Shown here piece after piece: positions 43,568 through 52,545 of a stretch of DNA of 58,242 nt. Origin of the DNA: an uncultured Prevotellaceae bacterium (GTDB lineage Bacteria > Bacteroidota > Bacteroidia > Bacteroidales > Bacteroidaceae). The notes beneath the pieces are model-generated. The model ran no database searches. It was not told where the DNA came from and saw nothing but the letters and a program-made list of their open reading frames with translations. The stretch lies in assembly GCA_900317635.1 (NCBI GenBank), contig ONHN01000021.1:1-58242 (forward strand), given 5' to 3'. How positions within the stretch are numbered: the stretch's first letter is position 1; the number at the start of each line of letters is the position of its first letter. A program made the position numbers and the translations under genes.

Positions 43568-44293
43568 CTACTCGCCGCTCGTCACTAAAGGATCCACTTG
43601 CTTCATCTTCGCTATCACGGTGCGATTGCCTATGGTCTTTTGTCCTACTTCAACGCACACCTCTGACCCCAAGGGCAGATAGACGTCAACACGGCTACCA
43701 AACTTGATGAAGCCGAGGTGCTCGTCGATGTAGCATTCTTCGTTTTCGCGAGCGTAGGTGACGATGCGGCGCGCCATGGCACCTGCTATCTGGCGCACCA
43801 GCACGCTGTGGCCCGACGGCGTATCGATAATCACCGCCGAGCGTTCGTTCTCGACCGATGCCTTCGGCAACCAAGCCTTATGGAAATTGCCGTTGTGGTG
43901 CTCCACCTTGCGCACGAAACCATCGCACGGGAACCAGTTGGCATGCACGTTCAGCGGACTCATAAAGATGCTTATCATGAAGCGGCGCTCGTGGAAATAC
44001 TCCTCTTCGTCCACCTCCTCGGCCACCACAACACGCCCGTCGGCAGGAGCCACAACGACGTTCTCGGTCGTCTCGCCCTGGAAGATACGGATAGGACAGC
44101 GAAAGAAGTTGACGATGATGGCATAGACCACAAGACTGATGCCAAGCAGGACGTAGAAAGGCCATAGAGCCAGTCCGCGAAAAAGGAAATAGGCGGCAAC
44201 GTTCAAGGCGAACAATGCCACAAAGCCATAGAGCAACGTGGGCGTGCCTTCGTGGTGCAGACGCACACGTTTTATTCGTGTCAGTTTCTTCAT
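43568..44293 (-). CDS. psd: phosphatidylserine decarboxylase proenzyme
   Basis: The protein has 241 residues. Two hydrophobic segments near residues 20-65 precede [39 protein letters not shown] and [17 protein letters not shown]. The last holds the Gly-Ser self-cleavage site (about residues 199-200) that generates the pyruvoyl group. It is the short (archaeal/Bacteroidetes) form of the enzyme. First gene of the psd-pssA-DUF4834 operon, with a good promoter at 44358-44390. Confidence 0.96.
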   Translation of the reverse strand: MKKLTRIKRVRLHHEGTPTLLYGFVALFALNVAAYFLFRGLALWPFYVLLGISLVVYAIIVNFFRCPIRIFQGETTENVVVAPADGRVVVAEEVDEEEYFHERRFMISIFMSPLNVHANWFPCDGFVRKVEHHNGNFHKAWLPKASVENERSAVIIDTPSGHSVLVRQIAGAMARRIVTYARENEECYIDEHLGFIKFGSRVDVYLPLGSEVCVEVGQKTIGNRTVIAKMKQVDPLVTSGE

Positions 44294-44357
44294 TGTGTTG
44301 TTTAACTTTACCAGTGTTGAGCGCCTTTTTCGTTATAGGCACACAACCTTTGCCGTG

Positions 44358-44390
44358 CAAAGTTAAGCATTTTAAGTTGTTTGCTCCAAA
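44358..44390 (-). promoter_or_regulatory. promoter of the psd-pssA operon
   Basis: On the minus strand TTTG (44390-44387), a 21-nt spacer and TAACTTTG (44365-44358) match the Bacteroidetes consensus. Predicted start near 44351, leader about 58 nt. Confidence 0.75.
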
Positions 44391-44461
44391 CATTTTAGTT
44401 GCTTTCTTTCTTTTCTGCACCTCACAACGCTATTTTTAGACCGTTTTAGGCGTGGCTATCC

Positions 44462-44602
44462 CCCTGGGAGCGCGGGCGCCTCGCCCGCATCCATCGCCGG
44501 CGTAGCCCCCCCTGGGAGCGCAGGCGGCTCGCCTGCACCCATCGCTGGCGTAGCCCCCTGGGAGCGCAGGCGTCTCGCCTGCACCCATCGCAGGCGTAGC
44601 CC
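44462..44602. repeat. REP-like units upstream of the type IIG gene
   Basis: Three units of about 46 bp: GCGGGCG-CCT-CGCCCGC (44470), GCAGGCG-GCT-CGCCTGC (44520-44536) and GCAGGCG-TCT-CGCCTGC (about 44565), separated by ACCCATCGCTGGCGTAGCCC. They show G-C and A-T stem variants side by side. Confidence 0.88.
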
Positions 44603-44618
44603 CCGCCTTGCACAATCA

Positions 44619-44650
44619 TTTGCGCGTTTGCCAAAAAAGCCGTACTTTTG
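44619..44650 (+). promoter_or_regulatory. promoter of the type IIG restriction-modification gene
   Basis: TTTG (44619-44622), a 20-nt spacer and TACTTTTG (44643-44650) match the consensus exactly. Predicted start near 44657, leader about 22 nt. Confidence 0.82.
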
Positions 44651-44678
44651 CCTACGATTTTAACGATACTCCTACGCC

Positions 44679-47207
44679 ATGGCATACTACGGAAACATCC
44701 TTGAAGAAGAACTCAAGAACAAAGTGGCCGAAGATTTCTTCAGCATGTTCGACACTACGCAGATCGTAGGGCGCATTGACTTCTGCGTCTGTCTGCCGCC
44801 TGACCCCGTAGGTCTCAACGAGCCTGAACCACTCTTGTGGGCTGAAGCCAAGAGCGGCACGCGCCACGACATCTACGAGTCGTTCATTCAGCTCATTCTC
44901 ACGCTGGGCAAGGAGCGTCCGCAAGACCATGTGCTGCCGCCCTCGTTCCTCGGAGCGTTCGATGCCGAAAAGATAGCTTTCCTGCCCTACAATGCCGTGC
45001 TCGACGTGTTGCGACAAAACGACTTCAACTGGAACGTAGCTCCCAGCAACCACACCACCAAGGAGTTTCTGCAACTCAAAGCCTTGCTCGAAAGTGCCCT
45101 GCACCACGGCCTTGAAATCTACTACTACGAGCGCGATGCAAAGGAGCTCCTCTACTTCATTCGCCACAACTTTGCGCTGCGCAAACTGGGCGTGCGCCAC
45201 ATACGCATCAACCGCAACAACTTCACACACATCTACCTCAAGTGGCTCGAAGCCGTCAAGCCCACCATCAACATCAACTGGGAAGCAGCCAAAAAGGCGG
45301 GCATCCTCGATGCCGATTTCTACTTGGCCGACATCCTCTCAAAGGAGAACAAGACGCTGGGCGAGAAACTCTTTGTTTTGCTGCAAGACGACCATTACCT
45401 GCTGGACCGCCGCGTGGACGACCTCGGCCTTGAAAACTACACGCGCGCACAATTCACCGACCACCAAGAGGCGCACCACCGCTTTTGGAACCGCTATGCG
45501 CGTCCGCCGCGCCGCGAGTATTGGGATGACATCGTAGGCCGCCGCGACCTGCTCGTGCCGCAAGACGTGCGCGAGCGTAAAGGCTCGTTCTTCACCCCCT
45601 CGCGCTGGGTGGAACTCTCGCAACAATACATTGCAGCCGAATTGGGCGAAGACTGGCAGGAGCACTACTACGTGTGGGACTGCTGCGCCGGCACGGGCAA
45701 CCTGCTGGCGGGTCTGACCAACAAATACAACATCTACGCCTCCACGCTCGACCGCGCCGACGTGCAGGCCATGCACCAACGCATCGCTGCCGGTGCCAAC
45801 CTGCTACCTGCTCACGTCTTTCAGTTCGACTTCCTCAACGACCCTTTCTTCGACGAAACCGATGAACAAGGCAACGTCGTCAACAAATCTAAACTCCCAC
45901 AAACGCTACAAGACATTATTCGCGACCCAGAAAAGCGTAAACGACTCGTGGTGTATATCAATCCACCGTATGCGGAGGCAGGGACGGCCACGCAAGTGAC
46001 AGGAAGCGGTGAAAACAAGAAAGGGGTAAGCAACAATACGACTATTTGGAAAAGATATAGGAAAACTTTTGGCCTTGGCATAAGGGAACTCTACGTTCAA
46101 TTCTTTGCTCGCATATATGACGAAATCCCTACTTGTATCCTTGCAGAATTTTCAAAGTTGAAAATTCTGCAAGGAACTGCCTTCTTGGATTTCCGCAACT
46201 TCTTCCGAGCGAAGCTCGGTCGAAATTTTTGCGTTCCAGCCAATACGTTCGATAATGTTAAAGGGCACTTCCCCATTGGCTTTTTTATTTGGCACACCAA
46301 CGGTAATGAAGTATTTACGAAAACCTATACAGACGTTTACAAAGCCGACGGCGAGTTTCTCCGCAAAAAGATTATCACGAATGAAGGGAGTGTCTCAATT
46401 ACTAAATGGATCACGCTTTGGATGCAAAACAGCGATGAACCAATCTTAGGCTATTCAGGAAATACAGGACCTGATTTTCAACACAATCAATACCTTTTTA
46501 TCTCGTCAGAGCAAGTACTATTAAAAGGAAAAAGGCCAAATAATGAAACGAAGTACACACTAAGACGCCACAACCTTATACCCGCTTGCATATACTTTGC
46601 TGTGCGTCTTCACCAACCCGCCACCTGGCTCAACGACCGCGACCAGTTCCTCTACCCTACCGATGGTTGGCAGACAGACTGGGAGTTTCAGACAGATTGT
46701 TTAGTCTTTACGCTCTTCCACGGACAAAACCGCATCAGCTCTGCCCACGGCACGAACCACTGGATACCTTTCACCGAAGAAGAAGTAGGTGCGCAGGAGC
46801 GTTTCGACAGCCACTTTATGAGCGAACTGCTGCGCAAACCGCTTGCCGTGCATCGCGTAAGAAGCGAGATGGACGACCTCTTTGATGCAAAAGAAGCTGA
46901 CGACACACCTGCCATCCCCACCCCACTTGAAGCCATGAGCCAAGAAGCACACGCCGTGTTGCAGGCAGGGCGCGACCTATGGCAATACTATCACAAGCAA
47001 AAACACGCCAATCCCAACGCTTCTTTCTACGACATACGCCTACACTTCCAAGGCACCAAGACCACCGCGAGCGGTAAAGAGCAAATGAACCCCGACAGCA
47101 CCGACACTGAATACACTCGCCTCATCACCGCCCTGCGCCAACAACTCAAAGTGTTGGCTCAAAAGATTGAACCCAAAGTGTATCAGTACGGGTTCTTAAA
47201 ACAATAA
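44679..47207 (+). CDS. type IIG-like fused restriction endonuclease / DNA adenine methyltransferase
   Basis: The protein has 842 residues. The N-terminus has a PD-(D/E)XK-like signature: D34 in GRIDFCVCLP and E56-x-K58 in LLWAEAKSG. The centre is an N6-adenine methyltransferase with motif I WDCCAGTGNLLAGL (about 332) and motif IV VVYINPPYAEAG (about 425). The following part (about 450-640) is AT-richer and is a likely target-recognition region. Cleavage, methylation and specificity in one chain would make it type IIG (Eco57I-like). No separate methylase or specificity subunit is near. An alternative is a BREX/PglX-like solitary methyltransferase, but the nuclease motif argues against it. Confidence 0.82.
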   Translation: MAYYGNILEEELKNKVAEDFFSMFDTTQIVGRIDFCVCLPPDPVGLNEPEPLLWAEAKSGTRHDIYESFIQLILTLGKERPQDHVLPPSFLGAFDAEKIAFLPYNAVLDVLRQNDFNWNVAPSNHTTKEFLQLKALLESALHHGLEIYYYERDAKELLYFIRHNFALRKLGVRHIRINRNNFTHIYLKWLEAVKPTININWEAAKKAGILDADFYLADILSKENKTLGEKLFVLLQDDHYLLDRRVDDLGLENYTRAQFTDHQEAHHRFWNRYARPPRREYWDDIVGRRDLLVPQDVRERKGSFFTPSRWVELSQQYIAAELGEDWQEHYYVWDCCAGTGNLLAGLTNKYNIYASTLDRADVQAMHQRIAAGANLLPAHVFQFDFLNDPFFDETDEQGNVVNKSKLPQTLQDIIRDPEKRKRLVVYINPPYAEAGTATQVTGSGENKKGVSNNTTIWKRYRKTFGLGIRELYVQFFARIYDEIPTCILAEFSKLKILQGTAFLDFRNFFRAKLGRNFCVPANTFDNVKGHFPIGFFIWHTNGNEVFTKTYTDVYKADGEFLRKKIITNEGSVSITKWITLWMQNSDEPILGYSGNTGPDFQHNQYLFISSEQVLLKGKRPNNETKYTLRRHNLIPACIYFAVRLHQPATWLNDRDQFLYPTDGWQTDWEFQTDCLVFTLFHGQNRISSAHGTNHWIPFTEEEVGAQERFDSHFMSELLRKPLAVHRVRSEMDDLFDAKEADDTPAIPTPLEAMSQEAHAVLQAGRDLWQYYHKQKHANPNASFYDIRLHFQGTKTTASGKEQMNPDSTDTEYTRLITALRQQLKVLAQKIEPKVYQYGFLKQ

Positions 47208-47213
47208 CCGAAC

Positions 47214-47457
47214 TATTGGTGTCCAGTAAAAGTTGATACAAGCAACGAAAGAGTTAGTGTCTATTACTGTTTTGATGATTTTTATTAGTGAGGGGCTTTC
47301 TGTCGCCGTAGGCGACACATTATGCTTAACCCCCGTCGCTCGAAGCGTAAGCGAAGAGCGTCGTGGGGAAAAGCTATCTAATACCCCACGACGCATTTCA
47401 TGCGACGGGGGTTAAGCATGGTATGCCAGCTACGGCAACTTTTACCGGACACCATTA
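47214..47457. mobile_element. MITE copy B (244 bp), inverted relative to copy A
   Basis: TATTGGTGTCCAGTAAAAGT+TG at the left and CAACTTTTACCGGACACCAT+TA at the right, flanked by identical 9-bp duplications TAACCGAAC (47205-47213 and 47458-47466). The left duplication contains the TAA stop codon of the type IIG gene. The internal sequence matches copy A in reverse, including the CTTAACCCCCGTCG inverted repeat. Confidence 0.93.
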
Positions 47458-47472
47458 TAACCGAACAGCGCA

Positions 47473-47922
47473 ATGAACGACTTCAACCGCCTCAAGATAT
47501 TCACCGCCAACCTCTCTACGAGCGTGGAACTGCCCGTGGCCGAGAGTGGTGTGGTAGCGGGTTTCCCGTCGCCCGCCGAGGGCTACCTGCAAGGCAGCAT
47601 CGACCTCAACAAAGAAATCGTAGGCCATCCCGCCACGACGTTCCTGGCCCGCGTAGAGGGCAACTCCATGCGCGGACGCGGCATTGAAGACGGCGACCTC
47701 GTGGTCATCGACAAAAGCCTGGAACCCGCCGACGGCGACATCGTCGTGGGGTTCATCGACGGCGACTTCACAATGAAAACCTTTCGCATAAAGCACGAAG
47801 GCACGCAACGCCACATCTGGCTCGAACCCGCCAACCCCGACTTCCCCATCATCCCCATTTCCGAAGAAGACGACTTCACCGTCTGGGGCGTCGTTACCTA
47901 TACTATTAAGCGCCACCGATAG
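47473..47922 (+). CDS. umuD: UmuD-like SOS protein, S24 peptidase
   Basis: The protein has 149 residues. The LexA/UmuD peptidase fold shows the A29-G30 self-cleavage bond (VVAGF), nucleophile S65 in VEGNSMRGRGIEDGDLVVID and the catalytic K102 in MKTFR. After cleavage it joins UmuC as DNA polymerase V. umuC follows 123 nt later. No LexA-type box could be identified upstream; the MITE ends 15 nt before the start and may have replaced the native promoter. Confidence 0.93.
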   Translation: MNDFNRLKIFTANLSTSVELPVAESGVVAGFPSPAEGYLQGSIDLNKEIVGHPATTFLARVEGNSMRGRGIEDGDLVVIDKSLEPADGDIVVGFIDGDFTMKTFRIKHEGTQRHIWLEPANPDFPIIPISEEDDFTVWGVVTYTIKRHR

Positions 47923-47929
47923 TGCCCCT

Positions 47930-48015
47930 CTTGGGCGCCTGCGTACTCAGTTAGGGCTAACGTCAACGAATTCCGTAGGCGAGACGCCTGCGTCACATGC
48001 TATGCGCCCGCGCTC
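47930..48015. repeat. degenerate REP-like units between umuD and umuC
   Basis: Fragments GGGCGCCTGCGTACTCAGTT and GTAGGCGAGACGCCTGCGTC with GCGCCCGCGCTCCC. Confidence 0.6.
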
Positions 48016-48045
48016 CCTTCCTCGCCACTTCAAAAAAACGTCTCT

Positions 48046-49314
48046 ATGTTTGCCCTCGTCGATTGCAACAATTTCTACGTCTCGTGCGAACGCGTCTTTG
48101 CGCCCGATTTGCGCAATCGCCCCGTCGTTGTGCTTTCCAACAACGACGGTTGCATTGTAGCCCTGAGTCAGGAAGCAAAAGCGTTAGGGCTGAAGCGCGG
48201 CGACGTATTCTTTCAAGTGCGCCGACAGTTGGAAGCGAGCGGCGTGGCCGTTTTCAGTTCCAACTACACGCTCTATGGCGACATGAGCCACCGCGTGATG
48301 ATGCTGCTGGGCGAGTTCACACCGCGCCTTGACATCTACAGCATCGACGAAGCGTTCCTCGACCTTAGCGGCATGGGCGGTTACGAAGAGCTGAAGCCCT
48401 ACGGCGAAAACATAGCGCGCACCGTGCGACGCGGCACGGGCATCCCCGTCTCCGTAGGCATCGCTGGCACGAAGACGCTGGCCAAGATAGCCAGCAAGTT
48501 TGCCAAGAAATACAAAGCCTACAACGCTTGCTGCATCATCGACACCGAACAGAAACGCGAGAAAGCCCTGCGCCTCTTCCCCATCGCCGACGTTTGGGGC
48601 ATCGGACGCCGCCACTCGGCCCGCCTACTCAGTGCAGGCGTGAAGACGGCATGGGACTTCACGCAGAAACCCGCCGCGTGGGTGCGACGCGAGTTTCACG
48701 TCACGGGCTTCCGCACCTGGGCCGAACTGCGCGGCGAGAGCTGCATCAGCATCGACGAACTGCCGCAAAACAAAACGCTCTGCACCAGCCGCAGCTTCCC
48801 CGCTGAGGGCATCGAAACGCTCGCCGTGCTGGAAGAGGCCGTGGCCAATTTCGCCGCCGAATGTCACCGCCGCCTGACCCGCCAAGGGGCTGCCTGCCAA
48901 ACGCTGACGGTCTTTGCCCACACCAGCTACTACCGCACCGACCAACCGCGCGACTTTCTGCAAACCACGGTGCAATTCCCCGTGGCTACGGCCTCGCTCG
49001 CAGAAATCGTCAGCACAGCGGTACGCGCCCTGCGACAGTCGTGGCGCACCGACGGACACTTCTTCTATAAAAAAGCAGGGGTCATCCTCTCCGACATTTG
49101 TCCTGCGGACGAGGTACAACTCAGCCTCTTCGACCCCACCAACCGCCGCAAGCAACGCGCCATAGAGAAGGCTATTGCCACCATCAACGCCCGTTGCGGA
49201 CAAGGCAGCATCCGCATGGCCGTGCAAGGACAGGACAAACGTTGGAAACTCAAAACAGAACACCTCTCGCGCCGCTACACCACCAACATCAACGACATCA
49301 TTCGCGTGAAGTAA
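48046..49314 (+). CDS. umuC: UmuC, Y-family DNA polymerase V catalytic subunit
   Basis: The protein has 422 residues. The N-terminus [20 protein letters not shown] supplies the first catalytic Asp, [19 protein letters not shown] the second pair, and [20 protein letters not shown] the thumb HhH. The DUF4113 end ([20 protein letters not shown]) is typical of UmuC. It carries out error-prone bypass with UmuD'. It is probably co-transcribed with umuD. Confidence 0.95.
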   Translation: MFALVDCNNFYVSCERVFAPDLRNRPVVVLSNNDGCIVALSQEAKALGLKRGDVFFQVRRQLEASGVAVFSSNYTLYGDMSHRVMMLLGEFTPRLDIYSIDEAFLDLSGMGGYEELKPYGENIARTVRRGTGIPVSVGIAGTKTLAKIASKFAKKYKAYNACCIIDTEQKREKALRLFPIADVWGIGRRHSARLLSAGVKTAWDFTQKPAAWVRREFHVTGFRTWAELRGESCISIDELPQNKTLCTSRSFPAEGIETLAVLEEAVANFAAECHRRLTRQGAACQTLTVFAHTSYYRTDQPRDFLQTTVQFPVATASLAEIVSTAVRALRQSWRTDGHFFYKKAGVILSDICPADEVQLSLFDPTNRRKQRAIEKAIATINARCGQGSIRMAVQGQDKRWKLKTEHLSRRYTTNINDIIRVK

Positions 49315-49370
49315 CACGCGGCGGCGCAAAAGTTTCTCGGCTGTCGTTTCGCTTTGTGCTACGTTATTGC

Positions 49371-49378
49371 TATCTTTG
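49371..49378 (+). promoter_or_regulatory. -7 box of rlmN
   Basis: TATCTTTG, 20 nt after TTTC (49347-49350), a partial -33 box. It lies 21 nt before the rlmN ATG. Confidence 0.55.
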
Positions 49379-49398
49379 CGCGATAATGCGACCCTCTT

Positions 49399-50481
49399 AT
49401 GAACAAACAGACAGCCATATCCGCCGCGCGCCCTACCCTGCTCGGCATGACCCCCGAAGAGCTTTCCGAACGCTGTGTGCAGCTTGGAGCGAAGCCCTTC
49501 GTGGGTAAACAAATTGCAGGGTGGATATACCAGCGTGGTGCGCGCACGTTCGACGAAATGACGAACGTGTCGGCCAGCCTGCGCTGCCAGCTTGCCGAGC
49601 GCTACGACGTTTGCGGCGAACCGCCCGCACGCAGCCAGCGCAGTGCCGACGGCACGGTGAAATACCTTTTCCCCGTCAGCGGCGGGCGCTACGTCGAGAG
49701 CGTTTTCATCCCCGACGGAGAGCGCGGCACGCTCTGCGTCAGTTCGCAAGTGGGCTGCAAAATGGGCTGCACGTTCTGCATGACCGGCCGACAAGGGTTC
49801 GAGGCTCAACTCAGTGTGGCCGAAATCCTCAACCAGCTCCACTCCCTGCCCGAGCGCGAACGCCTAACGAACGTCGTCTTTATGGGGCAAGGCGAACCGA
49901 TGGACAACCTCGATGCCGTTCTGCGTGCCACGGAAGTGCTCACCGCGCCGTGGGGCTGGGCCTGGAGTCCGCGCCGCATCACGGTGAGCACCGTCGGCGT
50001 GCGCCGTGGCCTCGAGCGCTTCTTGCGCGAAAGCGAATGCCATCTCGCCGTGAGCCTCCACAGTCCGTTCCCTGCCGAGCGCGAAGCCCTCATTCCAGCA
50101 CAGAAAGCCTTCACCGCAGCCGACATCATCGCGCTGCTCGAAACCTATCCGCCGTTCCGCCGCCAGCGACAGGCCAACGACGACAGCGCGCGCCAGCGAC
50201 GCCTCTCGTTCGAATACACCGTCTTTGCTGGCGTCAACGACACACCGCGCCACGCCCGCGCGCTGGTGCGCCTACTCAGCCGGCTCAACTGCCGCGTCAA
50301 CCTCATTCGCTTCCACGCTATCCCTGGCTCCCCCCTGCGCGGTGCCACCGACGCTCAGATGACGGCCTTCCGCGACAGCCTGACCCACGCTGGCCTCTTC
50401 GCCACCATCCGCGCCTCACGCGGCGAAGACATCCTCGCCGCCTGCGGACTGCTCAACACGGCCGAGAACGTTAAACGTTAA
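49399..50481 (+). CDS. rlmN: 23S rRNA/tRNA adenine-C2 methyltransferase RlmN
   Basis: The protein has 360 residues. It has the radical-SAM cluster CKMGCTFCMTGRQGF (Cys at about 120, 124, 127), VVFMGQGEPMDNLDAV and the C-terminal AACGLLNT with the methyl-carrier Cys. It methylates A2503 of 23S rRNA and some tRNAs. The C-terminal codons run into a TAAACNN heptamer repeat (ENVKR then stop). Confidence 0.95.
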   Translation: MNKQTAISAARPTLLGMTPEELSERCVQLGAKPFVGKQIAGWIYQRGARTFDEMTNVSASLRCQLAERYDVCGEPPARSQRSADGTVKYLFPVSGGRYVESVFIPDGERGTLCVSSQVGCKMGCTFCMTGRQGFEAQLSVAEILNQLHSLPERERLTNVVFMGQGEPMDNLDAVLRATEVLTAPWGWAWSPRRITVSTVGVRRGLERFLRESECHLAVSLHSPFPAEREALIPAQKAFTAADIIALLETYPPFRRQRQANDDSARQRRLSFEYTVFAGVNDTPRHARALVRLLSRLNCRVNLIRFHAIPGSPLRGATDAQMTAFRDSLTHAGLFATIRASRGEDILAACGLLNTAENVKR

Positions 50482-50520
50482 ACATTAAACGTTAAACATT
50501 AAACATTAAACATTAAACGC
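50479..50520 (+). repeat. TAAACNN heptamer microsatellite at the rlmN stop
   Basis: The TAA at 50479-50481 is the first of six TAAACAT/TAAACGT heptamers. Between 50521 and 50660 no gene or clear promoter is seen. Confidence 0.85.
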
Positions 50521-50660
50521 ATTAAGGCTGACGCTGCAGCCCCCACGACAAATCAACACTGGTTTAGTATGGCGCGTTGTTAACGCGACGCGACCCGCCG
50601 CCAAAATCTAACCACCGAGCCATCAGCGCTCATCGTGGTTTCCAAATACCTATTTAATAT

Positions 50661-51803
50661 ATGTCCGACATCGCTTCACGTCCCCTCCGCATAGGCCTCA
50701 CGCCTGGCGACACCAACGGCATAGGCTACGAGATTATCCTCAAGACCTTCACCGACCCCATGATGGTAGAACTCTGCACACCCGTTCTCTACGGTTCGCC
50801 GCGCACGGCAACCTACCACCGCAAGGCCATTGGTAGCGAAACGCAGTTCCAAATCCTCCACAGCATCAACGACGTGCAAGACGGCCGCCTCAACATGGTG
50901 AGCTGCTACGACGAAGAAGTGCGCATCGACCTCGGTCAGCCTACCGCCGAAAGCGGGCGCGCCGCACGCATCTGCCTCGAACGCGCCGTCAGCGACCTCA
51001 AAGCGGGCCACATCGACGCCCTCGTCACGGCACCAATCTGCAAAGAGAATATCAAGGCGGACGACTTCCCCTACGTGGGCCACACCGAGTTTCTGCAAGC
51101 CCGCCTCTGCGAAGAAGGAAAGAAGGCCCTGATGATACTCACCAGCCGCCAGCTGCGCGTGGCCGTAGCCACGGCCCACTTGCCGCTGAGCGAAGTGAGC
51201 CGCGCCATCACGCCCGAACTCATCGAAGAGAAGGTGCGCACGCTCTACGCCAGCCTGCGTCGCGACTTCCTGCTACCCTCGCCCCGCATCGCCGTCCTCG
51301 GCCTCAACCCCCACTGCGGCGACGGCGGCACCATCGGCACCGAAGAGCGCGACGTCATCATCCCAACGCTGAAACGCCTGGCCGACGAGGGACTACCCGT
51401 CTTCGGACCCTTCGCCGCCGACGCTTTCTTCGGCTTACACCAGCACCGCGAGTTCGACGCCGTGCTGGCCATGTACCACGACCAAGGCCTCATACCCTTC
51501 AAATATCTTGCCATGGACGAGGGCGTGAACTTCACAGCGGGCATGCCCTTCGTGCGCACCAGCCCCGACCACGGCACCGCCTTCAACATAGCGGGTAAAG
51601 GGGTGGCAAACGCAACATCGTTCCGCGAAGCTGTCTATGCCGCCATCGACATCGTGCGCGCACGTCGTGCCGACGACGAAGCCACGGCCAACCCGCTGCC
51701 AAAGCTCTACCACGACCGCCGCGAAGACGGCGAACGACCCCGCCGCTTCCCGCGCGAACCGAAGGACATGACGCCCGAACTCACCGACAACGCCGAAGTA
51801 TGA
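50661..51803 (+). CDS. pdxA: 4-hydroxythreonine-4-phosphate dehydrogenase
   Basis: The protein has 380 residues, longer than the usual 330 because of insertions and a charged tail (DRREDGERPRRFPREPKDMT). It has LRIGLTPGDTNGIGYEIIL, VTAPICKENIKADDFPYVGH with metal His, LGLNPHCGDGGTIG and AMYHDQGLIPFK. It acts in vitamin B6 synthesis. Its stop overlaps the next start by 4 nt, tying B6 synthesis to the lipid-cluster genes in one transcript. Confidence 0.94.
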   Translation: MSDIASRPLRIGLTPGDTNGIGYEIILKTFTDPMMVELCTPVLYGSPRTATYHRKAIGSETQFQILHSINDVQDGRLNMVSCYDEEVRIDLGQPTAESGRAARICLERAVSDLKAGHIDALVTAPICKENIKADDFPYVGHTEFLQARLCEEGKKALMILTSRQLRVAVATAHLPLSEVSRAITPELIEEKVRTLYASLRRDFLLPSPRIAVLGLNPHCGDGGTIGTEERDVIIPTLKRLADEGLPVFGPFAADAFFGLHQHREFDAVLAMYHDQGLIPFKYLAMDEGVNFTAGMPFVRTSPDHGTAFNIAGKGVANATSFREAVYAAIDIVRARRADDEATANPLPKLYHDRREDGERPRRFPREPKDMTPELTDNAEV

Positions 51804-52510
51804 AGTTTGCCATCATAGCAGCGGGCGAAGGCTCCCGCCTCCAGCAAGAGGGCATCGCCCTGCCAAAACCGCTCGTCAAGCTCTGCGGCGAACCCATGAT
51901 AGAGCGCCTCGTGCGCATCTTCACCGCCTGCGAGGCCGAAGAGGTTTGCATCATCGTCAACGACCTCTTCCCCGAAACGGCAGCCTTCGTGCGCGAGCTA
52001 CAGCAACGCCCCGCCCTGCCGCCCATCAGCCTCACGGTGCAAACAACGCCCAGCTCTATGCACAGCTTCGCCCAACTTGCACCCCAACTCTCCGATGCAC
52101 CATTTTGCCTCACAACGGTCGATACCATCTTCCGCGAAGACGAATTTGCAGCTTACATCAACGAGTTCAAAGCCTCCGAAGCCGACGGACTCATGGCCGT
52201 CACGGACTACATCGACGACGAGAAGCCACTCTACGTCGGCACCGACGAGGTGCTGAACATTACAGGCTTCTTCGACCAACAACCGCCCGCTGCCCGCTAC
52301 ATCAGCGGCGGCATCTACGCCCTTAAGCCAGCGGCACTGCAAACGCTCCAACGCTGTATGGCCGAAGGCCAAAGCCGTATGCGCAACTTCCAACGCGGCC
52401 TCATCGCTGATGGCCTGAAACTGCGCGCCCGCCCCTTCACGAAAATCCTCGACGTGGACCACGCCGCCGACATTCAAAAGGCCGAAGCCTTCTTGAAAGG
52501 CTTACAATAA
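51800..52510 (+). CDS. nucleotidyltransferase (MobA/IspD-like fold) of the lipid cluster
   Basis: The protein has 236 residues: FAIIAAGEGSRLQQEGIALP, PKPLVKLCGEPMIERLVRIF with the signature Lys, and FCLTTVDTIFREDEFAAYI with the metal Asp. Such enzymes activate a phosphorylated alcohol or sugar as CDP- or NDP-derivative. With a CDP-alcohol phosphatidyltransferase three genes on, CDP-inositol or a similar activated head group is the likely product; this is an inference. Overlaps pdxA by 4 nt. Confidence 0.88.
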   Translation: MKFAIIAAGEGSRLQQEGIALPKPLVKLCGEPMIERLVRIFTACEAEEVCIIVNDLFPETAAFVRELQQRPALPPISLTVQTTPSSMHSFAQLAPQLSDAPFCLTTVDTIFREDEFAAYINEFKASEADGLMAVTDYIDDEKPLYVGTDEVLNITGFFDQQPPAARYISGGIYALKPAALQTLQRCMAEGQSRMRNFQRGLIADGLKLRARPFTKILDVDHAADIQKAEAFLKGLQ

Positions 52511-52545
52511 CAACAGACACAAACCATAGCGATTATTAACACGTT

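Noticed and set aside
44679-47207. BREX or DISARM system
   Set aside because: Only one methylase-like protein is present and no pglZ, brxC/L or helicase gene is nearby; the nuclease motif in the same chain fits type IIG better.
47458-47472. LexA (SOS) box before umuD
   Set aside because: Only 15 bp lie between the MITE duplication and the ATG, and none resembles a known LexA site; Bacteroidetes boxes are also poorly defined.
50521-50660. Riboswitch (TPP or other) before pdxA
   Set aside because: No conserved riboswitch core was recognised; the gap has a heptamer run and unstructured sequence.
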